From Amia ocellicauda (taxonomy: Eukaryota; Chordata; Actinopteri; Amiiformes; Amiidae): 64,000 bases of DNA. A program made the translations under genes and the position numbers. The stretch spans positions 33,245,707-33,309,706 of the forward strand of contig NC_089852.1 of the NCBI RefSeq assembly GCF_036373705.1, in the 5' to 3' direction. Shown here in pieces: positions 31,998-41,812 of the stretch. Positions within the stretch are counted from its first letter, which is position 1. Each line of letters begins with the position of its first letter. The notes under the pieces are model-generated. The model was not told where the DNA came from, ran no database searches, and saw nothing but the letters and a program-made list of their open reading frames with translations.

Positions 31998-33438
31998 ATG
32001 TCCAGCCACGACCATGCGGATCGGAGACTAAACTTCTCAAACTTTGATGATAAGTATAATTAAAGTAATCAAGAAATATAATTGCAAAGTGTTTAGATAA
32101 CCGTACACTCAGTAGAAAGATTAAAATACAATGGGCTACATTTAAATACGTATTTAAGAAATATAATATTTGAAATGTAATTAATATTAGAAATGTTTTA
32201 AATATATTTGAATTGTATTTAAACGTTTAAATTCTGTCTCAAGAGCCTTTTACACTAGGTATTATTATTTATTGATATATTTTTTAATATTTATAAATAT
32301 TAGGCACAACGCGATGTTTCTAACAAGCACCCGTGTATCTGCAGGATTAGAGCGTCCCATACGATGTGCTCGATTTCTACACGAGTGAATCAATGAATAC
32401 GGGTAAGACTCATTTAATAATGTATCGACCGTATTAATTATACGCGTTATGAATGTATGTACATTTTTTTTATTTTCATATAATCATATTTTCTTTCAGA
32501 TTTGTTCCTGACATTAGATGACGAGCGACCCAGCACATCAAACGCTGAGCCGCGTAGGTTATACTTTTCATTTCATACATGTAATAGCTCAACAGTATGT
32601 GTGATGTTAAATTATGGATCTATACGGGCGGTTTTTTATATTATTTTGTGTTTTTATCAGAGGATCTATCCAGACCGGCATGTGTCAAGTATTTACGGAA
32701 AAGAACGCGTTCAGTGGGTGAGTGAGACCTTTATTTCATCACTCCGAGAGATGGTCATATTGTACACCAGTGTGCACAATGTCTCTATTGTCTGGCGCTA
32801 CCAATGCGTGCTGTGCTGAGGGCCTGCGCTGAGCCATCTGAGCAGAATGATGCGCACGCAGGTCGGCCCCGAGGCATGCTGGGATCTGTAGTGTTTAAAT
32901 GGCTGCAGTAGTCTACGTTTGAAAGTGAAAGTAACCTGGCTGCAGCGCCCAGACTAACCTAGGGTATTAACTCATGTTTATACATGTTTCCATTTAAGAC
33001 ACCGAAAGTGCTGATGAGCTTGAATCAGGAACCCCAGATCTAAGAAGACGTCTGCATTTAAACGGTCTGTTTGCATCGTTTATACGTTTTTACAACCAAG
33101 TATTTAAAACGTTTATTTATGAAACTGTAATATTGTCCGGATGGTTGTCATTTTAAAATGTACATACTTAGACCGTTATTATTAATGTTTTCGTAGCACC
33201 AGCTTTATTGAGACAATTATTAACGTTGTTTATTATTATTATTGTAATACAACAATCTAGATGTAGTTATTCTTTTAAACATTTTTTATATATTTTTGTT
33301 GTGAATGGTCTATAATAATCTGAACACAATATTGTATTAATAAGTGTAAGAATAGTTCATTTAAAAGCTATAGGTCTACATAAATTGAATAATGATAATA
33401 ATATATTGTTTGTTTAAGGATGTTATTTGTTATTATAT

Positions 33439-33478
<40 letters not shown>

Positions 33479-33979
33479 GTATTATTAATTTATTATTTTA
33501 TTATTATTGTTATTATTTATTTTATTATTTCTTTTCTTTGTTGTTGTTTTTTTTTAGTATGTGTGTGTGTTACCAGTTGTGATTAAATGTATCCGTTCTC
33601 ATGTGTTTCAGGTTCATCGGAATCTATTTCAGACAGTTCATTACTGCCTCTGATTACGCAGCAAGGCAGCCCCAGTTATTCACCAACAACACCCCAAGAA
33701 ACCGCCCGGGTGTCTCCGCATGTTAGGAGCCAGGACCCCCCGGCGCATATCCAAACACCGCCTGGACCGCCCGCATCACCAACCAGCGTCATATCGAGTG
33801 AAGAAGAAGAAGATCTAACTACAACCTTGCAGGAGACTATCAATCTACAGGTTGAGTTGACATCTATGGACCTGCGTGAGTTGCTACATATAGTACTGAA
33901 TAATCAAAGACAAGTCATTGAAGGTCAAACAATCTTAATTAATGCCTTAGCACACTATATAAACAGGATCAGGGATTGA
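31998..33979 (+). CDS. six-exon spliced gene of the Polinton left arm, unknown function
   Basis: Predicted exons: 31998-32053, 32353-32402, 32500-32553, 32661-32717, 32999-33064 and 33612-33979, totalling 651 bases or 216 codons plus TGA. Donors are GTATAA, GTAAGA, GTAGGT, GTGAGT and GTCTGT; acceptors end in AG after mostly pyrimidine-rich tracts (TTCTTTCAG, TTTTTATCAG, GTGTTTCAG), the exon 2 acceptor being the weakest. All exons join without a stop, and introns 2-5 share one phase. The protein is acidic and serine-rich, with a basic patch (KYLRKRTR, possible nuclear signal), RRRLHL, a proline-rich stretch (TPPGPPASP), an EEEED run and a hydrophobic helical C-terminus. It looks like a regulatory protein, but I recognise no family. 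The polymerase gene begins two bases after its stop. It is uninterrupted although its neighbours are broken. Confidence 0.6.
32873..32892 (-). promoter_or_regulatory. ZNF143/STAF-like motif in intron 4
   Basis: On the minus strand the 20 bases read ACTACAGATCCCAGCATGCC, close to the vertebrate ZNF143 site with its ACTAC...TCCCA...ATGC core. A TTTAAAT follows on the plus strand a few bases later. It could act as an internal promoter producing a shorter transcript that begins before exon 5. Function is inferred from motif resemblance only. Confidence 0.45.
33441..33478. repeat. (TTA)n microsatellite in intron 5
   Basis: About 12 TTA units inside the last intron of the spliced gene; the apparent frame across it is an artefact. 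Confidence 0.95.
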
Positions 33980-33981
33980 AC

Positions 33982-36059
33982 ATGTCTGAAAGCAATAAAA
34001 GGACCAATGACGCAGACATTCATGAGCAGGAGTCCAAAAGACCTAGAGAGAATGAACCTGATACGAATGACCCCGAGGCCTTAGCAGATGTACCGATTAC
34101 CCCCGAGCTATTAGAAATGGTGGATGAAATAAACAACCGACCGGCGCATGCTATAGACTTGTATCCCTCTGTAAATTCTGATTTGTTACAAATGGTTGAT
34201 TCCTTAGACCACCTACCCCTTCCGAACGGAAACAGATTAACAAAACAGCCCCAACTTATTACTAGTCCTGCTCCAAGATATCATGGTACTGACTATGCCT
34301 CTAACCACGTTGTAAATAACAATTGTGTTGACACTTTTGAAGGTATTCAGCATGCTTTAAACAATGTACAACAAAAGGGTTGTGGCGGGGGTCAGAACAG
34401 TGAAGCTGCAGGTGTTGACAATGGGTTTAGTCGCGAACTTTTCAAAATATTAACAAAGAATCGGCCGATGTTCGGGGGAGTAACGATAGAACAAATACTT
34501 GCAGTGGTGGTGGTGGTGAATGTCATAATGTCAATGTTGATAATAATGACTGGGGTGTAGAGCATGTAGACAGACCAGCCTTCCGTAATTTACAGATTTA
34601 GATTTGCAGAATTATTCAGCAGCGACAATTATGCCGAGATATTTGTTACAGTGCATGATATTATACAAAATATGCTTGACCGAATTACCAAACGTGTTAG
34701 ACCCCAGGATGTAGTGCAGTTGGAGCTGAGAGCGGATTCAATATTTAGTAGTGTTTTTACCATAATGAGAGGTGATAAGTTAGATGTTGAGGCTTTTCTA
34801 TCTAAAAATGAAAACCTGCTTCAGAGTCAAGCCTCCATCTTGGCAGATGAAAGTCTGGTCTTGGTCATTAATGTTGTTCATAACCCTGAGGGTGGTGCTC
34901 ATAGGAGATTGTCAGGTTGTCTCAAGAATGAAATAATTCATAAGAAACTCGGACAAATAGTGACTGAAAGTAATACGAATAACAAAATATGCTTTGCGTA
35001 TAGTATAATACGCCTGCTCAAACCTAATATAGCTGCAAAGCAGGTTTTGCATGAAGCTTGCGAATGCATCAGGCAGTGGGCCTATCGGAAGAGGAGATGG
35101 TGACTTTTTCAGATATGCACAAATTTGAGGAGGTGACAGGCCTTAAGATCGTAGTCTGGTACCGTTGTGAGATAAATGATGTGTTTGTACCATTTCAAAC
35201 TCACTCAGAGTTTCACCCCCAGATGTTGTTTCTTTTCCTTCACGAAAATCATTACTACGGTATTAGAAATTTGAAGGCTTTTGTGGGGTGTTCGTACGTC
35301 TGTGATTTTTGCTACAAGGGCTTTAACGATAGGAAGAACCATCAATGCGCCGGGTACTGTAATGTCTGTTACCATCTGCAATGTCGAAGGGGTGAAGACA
35401 CCACAGTGCGGTGTAAGGATCTGTCGGTCCGCTTTCTGAAGAAATTATAGAGGACCCTACCCAGCACCCAGTTATTATGGGGTTGAATCCATGATGACTC
35501 GGGAAAGGCAGGACTTCTTCAACTGGTATGACACGGTTAAGGATGGCATTTTTGATTTCAGAAAGGACATGGCCGCCTATTGTAGAAACGATGTGGTGAT
35601 CCTTAAAGAATCATGTGTTAGGTTCAGGCATGAAGTCATTAAGATGGTGGGTCTTGACCCTTTGCAGTGTACGACAATAGCTTCCCTCTGTATGAAAATG
35701 TTTCGAGCCAATTTCTTACAGAAACTCCGGACAATTACAGGCGCAGACAGGCCTCCATCCAATGGTTGGAATACATGTCCAACAATCATAACAACTTGAT
35801 CAGACACGCTTTGAATTATGGCGAGGTTAGAATGGGCCCCTACTTTCTGGACGTTTTTTCTGAGGAAAATGGGGTGCGTACAGCTTATGAGTTTGCCGGC
35901 TGTATTTACCACGGTTGTCCTTGGTGCTTTGACGTGAACACTTTTAACCCTGTCACTCGTCAAATCTGCGGAGATATACACTTTGATTTCTTACAAAGAA
36001 TTGAGACACTAAAAAACACCTACGGTTTAACTGTGAAATACGCTACCCTATGGATATTG
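33982..36059 (+). pseudogene. Polinton DNA polymerase B, broken, palm domain missing
   Basis: Several frames in series cover a protein-primed family B polymerase. The first (33982-34560) is a long polar N-terminal region beginning MSESNKRTND. The next (34651-35103) continues with the conserved region containing LELRADSIFSSVF. At 35058-35450 a cysteine/histidine cluster follows (CDFCYKGF, CNVCYHLQC). At 35491-35700 lies an exonuclease-III-like YCRNDVVIL. At 35667-36050 is AYEFAGCIYHGCPWCF with MGPYFLDVF. Frame breaks fall near 34490, 34600, 35095, 35450 and 35700, and a deletion follows the zinc-cluster part. After TYGLTVK the sequence jumps to the ATPase, so the palm and thumb with the polymerase aspartates are gone. 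Confidence 0.88.
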
Positions 36060-36726
36060 ACGGGGGATTCGATAACAGAATGCAACACCCCTTTTCATGT
36101 ATTAAATTGGGCCCTTCCAATTCTGGTTAAAGCTTTTTTCTTAAAAGGCTTTTAGAGAATTCGGCAACGGCTATAACCCAAACTCTTGATAACATAGTTT
36201 GGTGTTACTCATGTTGGCAACCTCTGTACAATGAGATAATGGTTAAAATTTAAAATCTTAAATTTGTGGAAGGTGTCCCCGTGTCGCTTTGTAACGATGA
36301 TTTGTTACCTAGCAACAAATGCAATTTAATAGTGATAGACGATCTCATGGAAACAGCTAGCGAAATAGCAAAGTGGAGAAAGCTTTTACAAAATATACGC
36401 ACCATAGAAATTTGAGCATCGTCTATCTAGTTCAAAATTTATTTTTTCAAGGTAAAAAGTGTTGAACGATCAATTTAAATGCTAATTATATTATTATTTT
36501 CAAAAATCCTAGAGATAAGCTGCAGGTGAACACTTTGGCCCGGCAAATGTACCCCAGACAATCTAAATTATTTTTGGAATCGTTCGAAGACGCGACTAAA
36601 AAACCTTATGGATACTTGCTAGTGGATTTAAAAGTGCAAACTCCTGAAGACTATCAACTCGGGTCGGGTTTGCTGTCCCCAGATTGGCCTGTAGTCTACG
36701 TGCTAAAGAGAAGAAATAAAAAATAG
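36060..36726 (+). pseudogene. Polinton packaging ATPase (FtsK/HerA-like), broken
   Basis: The frame starts within GFDNRMQHPFSC and reaches the P-loop GPSNSG, where the next codon is TAA instead of the expected lysine codon; one base change explains it. A second TAA occurs near 36249. The Walker B region NLIVIDDLME is clear near 36330. A frame change and small deletion follow near 36380-36500, then the C-terminal part resumes with KNPRDKLQVNTLARQMYP and YGYLLVDLK, ending at TAG 36724-36726. In viruses of this lineage the enzyme pumps DNA into the capsid. The N-terminal start codon was lost with the polymerase C-terminus. Confidence 0.85.
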
Positions 36727-36727
36727 A

Positions 36728-36835
36728 ATGTCGGCCGGGATAAGAAGAAACCTACCGCTTTTAAAGATATTATATGAGGGTAATCCTCATCAGAGGAAAG
36801 CTGTGTTGTTGGCCGCCCCTTCTGATCTGATCTGA
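36728..36835 (+). CDS. shortened small basic Polinton protein
   Basis: A 35-codon frame starting ATG one base after the ATPase stop. It begins with IRRNLPLLKILYEGNP and HQRKAVLLAA. Small proteins with this RRNLPLLK start follow the ATPase in many animal Polintons and are longer, so the TGA after SDLI probably truncates it. Function is not established; a DNA-binding or core role would be a guess. It may be better regarded as a pseudogene. Confidence 0.55.
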   Translation: MSAGIRRNLPLLKILYEGNPHQRKAVLLAAPSDLI

Positions 36836-37010
36836 ATTGATTTTTAAAGGACATGTGATTAAAGGATCGCACATGTTTGATTTGATCAAGAATGTAACGA
36901 GTATATATATTCTTATTCTGTAATGTTTTTTTTTTTCACATTGTATAATGTAATGATTATATCGGATTATTTCAAATAAAAATGCTTTTGTATTAAAGCG
37001 TTTCTTTTCT

Positions 37011-38202
37011 TTAACATACATGACATTTTTTAAAATCTTTACAAGAACAGACATTCTGTATACATGTTAGGTATTGAACAAACCGGGACAAAGTTTTACA
37101 ATTGTTTCCTAAATCAGTGCCATACAGCATCATAACATTTGTGTAGGGGAGACCTTTAGCTCTATGATATAAGAAAAACACACAGTGTTGACCGCAGGTT
37201 GTAGTCTGTAGACTTTGCACTTGGCGGCAGTTATAAACCGGCTCTTTACAATTGTTTATTTAAATGTTGTTGATTGTAGCTGGAAAATGAATACAATCTG
37301 GAGGGTTTCCGTAGGAATCAAAAAATTCACCACTGTAAGAGAATTTGGAAATGCTTGGTTTTCCAGTCAATCTAAATAAATAGTTGAACTGAAAACTCAT
37401 AGGTCAATTGGTTTCTCTTTTAAGATTCTTTTAAGAGGGAAGATGCGGTCAAGTCACAGATGTGCAATAATCATTTATTTTGACAAAAAAGGAACTAATA
37501 TCATTCAATTATATTACTGAAAATAATTAATATTAAGCTTCTGCTGGATTACAGTATGAAACAGATAATACCCATTTTCTTCTTTCTCCTCACAGTACAG
37601 CTTATAGGCCAGTCTGGTCAGGCAGGAAGCGGTGTGTCTCTCTCTGTCTCTCCTCTCCAGCTCTGTCTTGTGTCTCGTTGCAGGATGAAGAAGTTAAGAG
37701 AAAAATCAAATTATCTTTGTTTTCCCTTTTATAAGGTTTCCTTCCAACCAATAGCATTTTGCCACCACCATGACTTGGGTGCCTTATGCTAAAGTAATTT
37801 AGAAGTGGGGGTCATTTTGAATTTGGCTAGGAGCCAATCAGAGGACAGGTCCCTTTTGGTCTCTGGTCATTAAGATAGGGTTACCAGGGCTACCAGGGGC
37901 TATCAGGGAACTTAGATATAAGGGAGGAGGTCTGTTTCCTCTACCAAACCAGATGGTATAGAATTTCCCATAGAAAAATATATTCTAACAAATAATATCT
38001 TACACCGCAATGATCTTCCGTCAGATAAATAGCCAGCCAGTGCTCTCCGGGCATGGTTTCAGGGTGAGTGTTAATTATAAACATGGCGGGTAAGTTCTTT
38101 AGCTTCAATTCAGGTAACTGATCGCAGGCAATAGACTCCGTGAAACAGCTTCTTAGTGTGGGGGTTACAGTTCATGACAGCCGTGAGCTCTCTGGTGTTC
38201 AT
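37011..38202 (-). pseudogene. Polinton adenain-like cysteine protease, split by a solo LTR
   Basis: The minus strand starts with ATG at 38202, two bases after the major capsid stop. The N-terminal part (38202-38009) includes the catalytic histidine segment PGEHWLAIYL, after a frame change near 38115. The LTR at 37334-38004 then intervenes. The second part (37329-37011) has EFFDSYG with the acidic residue and TTCGQHCVFFLYHRAKG with the catalytic cysteine. One in-frame TAA lies near 37262. In adenovirus-like lineages this enzyme cleaves capsid and core precursors inside the particle. Without the LTR the two parts would meet in frame. Confidence 0.85.
37334..38004 (-). mobile_element. solo LTR, 671 bp, inside the protease gene
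   Basis: The interval has inverted ends TGTAAGA...TCTTACA (TG...CA) and four-base flanks CCAC (37330-37333) and CCGC (38005-38008), three of four alike. On the minus strand there is a CCTTATAAAAGGG TATA box near 37735 and an AAATAAATG poly-A signal near 37478, in the order expected of U3-R-U5. It interrupts the protease frame exactly between two conserved blocks. Confidence 0.8.
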
Positions 38203-38204
38203 GT

Positions 38205-39480
38205 TTAATAATAATCATAGAGCACATTCCTTCTCTGATTCACTTCTATAATACTGTCAAACACGGCGTACACAACCATATTTACAGTACCGGCTAGGGG
38301 TTGCTTAAAATGTATTTCCAGTCTCATGTTTCCTGTTTTCACCAGCGAGAAATGTTGCCCGCACTCTTCATCTGGGGTTAGGTTGAAGGCGTACAAAGTG
38401 TAACTGTTGATGTATTCAGCGCGGTTTATCAGCAGAGGCTGGTCCTTCAGATGTCTCCCTGTAGTGTTCATGGACCGCGCAACCATTTTCAAAATCGGGT
38501 TGAAAAGGTTTGGCGGGGACCTGCGTGCCATCAACGTACATAGCTATATATTCTGCATTATAATGTTTAAAATTAAATGGATTATTTGCATATGACCCTG
38601 TAAATGCGTCATTATCCACCAGCAGCCCAATAATGACATTTTTTGGGAGCTGTCCGAGGAAGAGGTTTTCCTGATTCATAACGCGAGTTCCTGCCGCGAT
38701 GCTGTGCACTTTCATATAGACTCTTTCAATGGGGTACTTAGCCGTTAGCCGTCATTAGAGCCTGAGTATGGCCTAGTTTAACCGCCGGTGAAACAGACAC
38801 CTTTTTAACAAACAGCAAGGCCGATAAAATAATGAGTTTATATTTTTCATCATCATCGTTCATCAGACAAAATTCATTTTTATTCCGAATCATTTTTATC
38901 TTAATATCAACCCCGTTGAGCATCAGTTTCTCTTGAAAAAATATGTCGGAATGAACATGACCAAAAAGCTCAATTGTTTTACTTGCTCTTTTTTTCAGAC
39001 CCGCGTTGGTGCCACCTGGATCATTGACATCCATGGCGGCCGGTGTGTCATTGGCAAACAGCCCGGGGCTGAACTGTTTGTTTAGAGTCTCCTCGGTATA
39101 ATTAAGTATACACTCCATCAGTGCTCTATAGGGGTATGTATTGCTGCTTTGACTTATCAGTCTATCCACCAGGGTTACATCCACTTGCGAGAAGATGGTG
39201 GCCACCGGGTAGTTGATAACCCCCACTTTGGCCTCCCTCTCGATAGCCTGTCCTTCTTCAGTCACAATTTTACGAGTAAAATAAGGGTATTATTCAGATC
39301 TAAATAATTTTCACCATTACCGGCTATGAAAAATTCCAGAGGGGCGGATTCTGAAATGGCCGAAAGAGGCGGAATCTCCCCATAGATACTTTTATCGATA
39401 CTCGTTTGCGTGTAAGGGACTGTAAACAGATCCAGTTCTGATTTCACACATTCTTCCGACATGTTGTGTACAAAAGCCAT
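38205..39480 (-). pseudogene. Polinton major capsid protein (double jelly-roll, hexon-like), frameshifted
   Basis: Four overlapping minus-strand frames cover about 425 residues, the usual length. The N-terminus (39480) reads MSEECVKSELDLFTVP with ISESAPLEFFIAGNGENYLD. The middle (39265-38738) has INYPVATIFSQVDVTLVDRL and FSPGLFANDTPAAMDVNDPG. The next part (38715-38416) has NQENLFLGQLPKNVIIG, and the last (38534-38205) YAFNLTPDEECGQHFSLVKT, ending LYDYY. Frame changes lie near 39263, 38720 and 38430. The family resembles the C. elegans F54H12.2-type proteins now known as Polinton capsid proteins. In a virus-like particle it would form the hexon-like capsomers. The stop is followed two bases later by the protease ATG. 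Confidence 0.9.
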
Positions 39481-39482
39481 GA

Positions 39483-39922
39483 TTAAAATATATATCCCAA
39501 ACAGGTTCTTGACTTTCTTTTAGGTTTTCTTTTAACGGTTTTCTTCTTCTTCTTTTTCGGCTGCCTACTCTTACAAGTTCTGCTACCACTCTCCACCCTC
39601 CGGGAGGGCGTCGTCTTTTATGAGAGTCTTTGGCCAGGACCATTAGCCCAGAACCCTCCTGATTATCTTTGTTGGCGGATCTGGTCATAGCCCTGCTGAT
39701 CACATCGCTAACAATGTGTTTGGCGGCCGATTTAAGATGCGGTTTCGCTATATCAAAGCTGAGAACGGGCATAGCCATCCTGAAAAGTCCTCGAAAGAGT
39801 CCACCTATTCCACTCCCATACATCACATTAGCTCCAGTGAACCCGGGCAAACCGTTACCGGCCTGCATTTTGTAATAGTTCACATAGTCTTTAGGATCGA
39901 CATAACCCCTCATGATAGTCAT
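39483..39922 (-). pseudogene. Polinton basic core-like protein (pX/pVI-like)
   Basis: Begins MTIMRGYVDPKDYVNYYKMQ (ATG 39922; a second ATG at 39913), followed by a glycine-rich amphipathic stretch (FTGANVMYGSGIGGLFRGLF) and then DVISRAMTR and a lysine/arginine-rich tail. Such a small basic, glycine-rich protein next to the capsid gene recalls adenovirus core or membrane-active minor proteins; this is analogy, not proof. One frame runs past the capsid start, while another gives a basic tail that ends in TAA two bases before the capsid ATG. Which is original is unclear, so I treat it as damaged. Confidence 0.65.
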
Positions 39923-39950
39923 TTTAGCCGTGTACACAATGTTTCACAGG

Positions 39951-40679
39951 TCAAAAATGTAGTTTGCTTATAACCTTACCAAAACGGAAGGGTATGTCAA
40001 TATTCTGATCCGATTTCACTTCGATCGTAATATTGTCAAAATGAGTCTTGGAGACAGGTACCGTAGTGTGGCTTGTCATAAGTAATTGTGACCACATCAT
40101 TGTTTTTACCCTTAATATGTACATTTCTTAAAAGGGGGACGTAACTATCACCCACCTCTGGTGTGAAATGATGTCCATGTAGACATAAAGGGTGTAAAAT
40201 CCTGCGCGGATATCCGCGGGGTATGGAGCTATTATATCCTTAAATTCATCCACTTTGTTGGCGTAAAACCCTAAAATCTGGCCTAGGTTACCGCTGGTTT
40301 TAATTCTTATCGTAGGCGTGGCCTCCATGTAAACTTCATTTTTAATCGAACTGTAATGTAATCTGACAGGTTGTTTCTCAACAGAGATCTGTTTGTTCAT
40401 CTCTTCTAATAATTTTTCAATATTTTCATAATAGCCGTCTTGTAATATGAAAGTCCACTGTTTTTTAATTCCGAAGTCCAAAATTGAAAAGATCGAGTCT
40501 TCATCGCGAACTACAGCCCAAGTGTGGGGGTACTTTATTTCCGACAACCCCACATCCCAGGGCCCCCGCAGTTCTATAGGTTTTACAAATTTGACCATAA
40601 AACTAGAAATGGTGTTGTTAGGATAAATGTCGAGGGACACATTACTAGGCAGCATCACATAGAATCCTCTCTCTTCCAT
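39951..40679 (-). pseudogene. Polinton penton-like minor capsid protein
   Basis: The preferred start is ATG 40679 (MEERGFYVMLPSNVSLDIYP), two bases after the integrase stop; an upstream ATG at 40709 overlaps the integrase. The protein includes ELRGPWDVGLSEIKYPHTWA, DGYYENIEKLLEEMNK and GFYTLYVYMDIISHQR. A one-base loss near 40148 and another change near 40090 shift the frame; the original C-terminus can be followed to a TGA at 39951. In Polintons this is the single jelly-roll protein at the capsid vertices. Copy 2 at 4680-5305 preserves the frame at the first break. Confidence 0.85.
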
Positions 40680-40681
40680 CT

Positions 40682-41776
40682 TCACGACCCATAATGAAAG
40701 ATCCTCCATGAGCTTTCACTTGTATACCGCCATATATCCCGCACCACACTAGCCAAAACCCAGCTGTTGAACTTTTCAGGCCACCCCACCCATTTTACCA
40801 GCACATATTTTTTCTTATTTTCAGTTTTTTTTCCCTAAAATCTTTTCTACTCTGAATACTCTATCATTCCCCACTACAATATTTTGTAACTCCTCCTCAT
40901 AAAAAGTACCTTCTATAGACTCCCCGTTGTAGTCTTTTAACCTGTACATCAGTGGGGTTCTAGGTACGCATTCTGAAATGGTGAAATATTCATCCGGAAA
41001 AGTTTGCTCGTAACCTTTTACAAAAGGTCTCCGTAGCTTTGAAACTCTAACAACATCTCCTACTTTGAACTTGTAAATCTGTTTCTTTGAGTATTTAAAT
41101 GGTCCATAGACATTTTTAAAGACCTTAAAAGAATTACTCTTATCCACCTCTACAGGTCTCATTTTAATACTTCTATGATAACTGTGGTTGTAAGCATTCA
41201 CAAACTCTTGAACTCTGTCGAGATACATTTGAGTATTGTTAGCTGTGAAGTACCTCCACATTTTTGTCTTTATAGTTCTGTTAAATCTCTCCACAACCGA
41301 GGCCTTTAAGCTCGTTTCCTGTGGTAAAATGATGTTTTCAAAAGATTCTGGAATTCTCTGTTGAGAAACTCTTTACCTTTATCAGACTGTAGTTTTTTAG
41401 GACAGTGCCCCTCCAAGAGTATATCTTTAAAGGCCTGCGTAACAACACCGCCGGATTTATTCCTCAACACTCGCACCCATGCATATTTTGATAATACATC
41501 TATGCACGTCAACATGAATGTGTGACCGTTATTATGTTTTGATAAATTGGACATATCCACTAGATCCACCTGCCATTGTGAATCTATGTCTGAAACATAC
41601 ACACAATTTCTTTTAAAGTTAATTCTAGCTGGTTTATGTAGGGTGTAAGCATCTTGCGCAGACAACCACTCGGCCACACTAATCTTATCTGCGTTAATAC
41701 CCTGCTCTGACAGCCCTTTTCGGAAGCCCTCCCGACCCCACAAACCCCCTACTTTGGCGGGGTTGTAGTACAACAC
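40682..41776 (-). pseudogene. Polinton integrase (retroviral type, with chromodomain), frameshifted
   Basis: Frames 41306-41776 and 40821-41294 plus a third piece to 40682 make up the enzyme. Catalytic regions: QWQVDLVDMSNLSKHNNG (first aspartate), KLQSDKGKEFLN (second) and VVERFNRTIKTKMWRYF (glutamate). The C-terminus has KFKVGDVVRVSKLRR (SH3-like) and a chromodomain with KYVLVKWVGWP and FNSWVLASVV. Frame changes lie near 41345 and in a run of eight A residues near 40826. The start codon was deleted; copy 2 shows where it should be. It would have inserted the element with a 6-bp target duplication. Confidence 0.9.
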
Positions 41777-41812
41777 GAAAACAATGACCTAAGTATTTAG
41801 AAAAAGGCTCTT

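Noticed and set aside
33392-33586. Open frame rich in Tyr and Ile before exon 6
   Set aside because: Caused by the TTA microsatellite inside a predicted intron.
39392-39937. Fifth stop-NN-ATG junction between the core-like protein and the major capsid gene (TAA TC ATG)
   Set aside because: It exists only if the lysine-rich frame is the original one; the longer open frame reads through, and copy 2 does not settle the question. Not counted with the other four.
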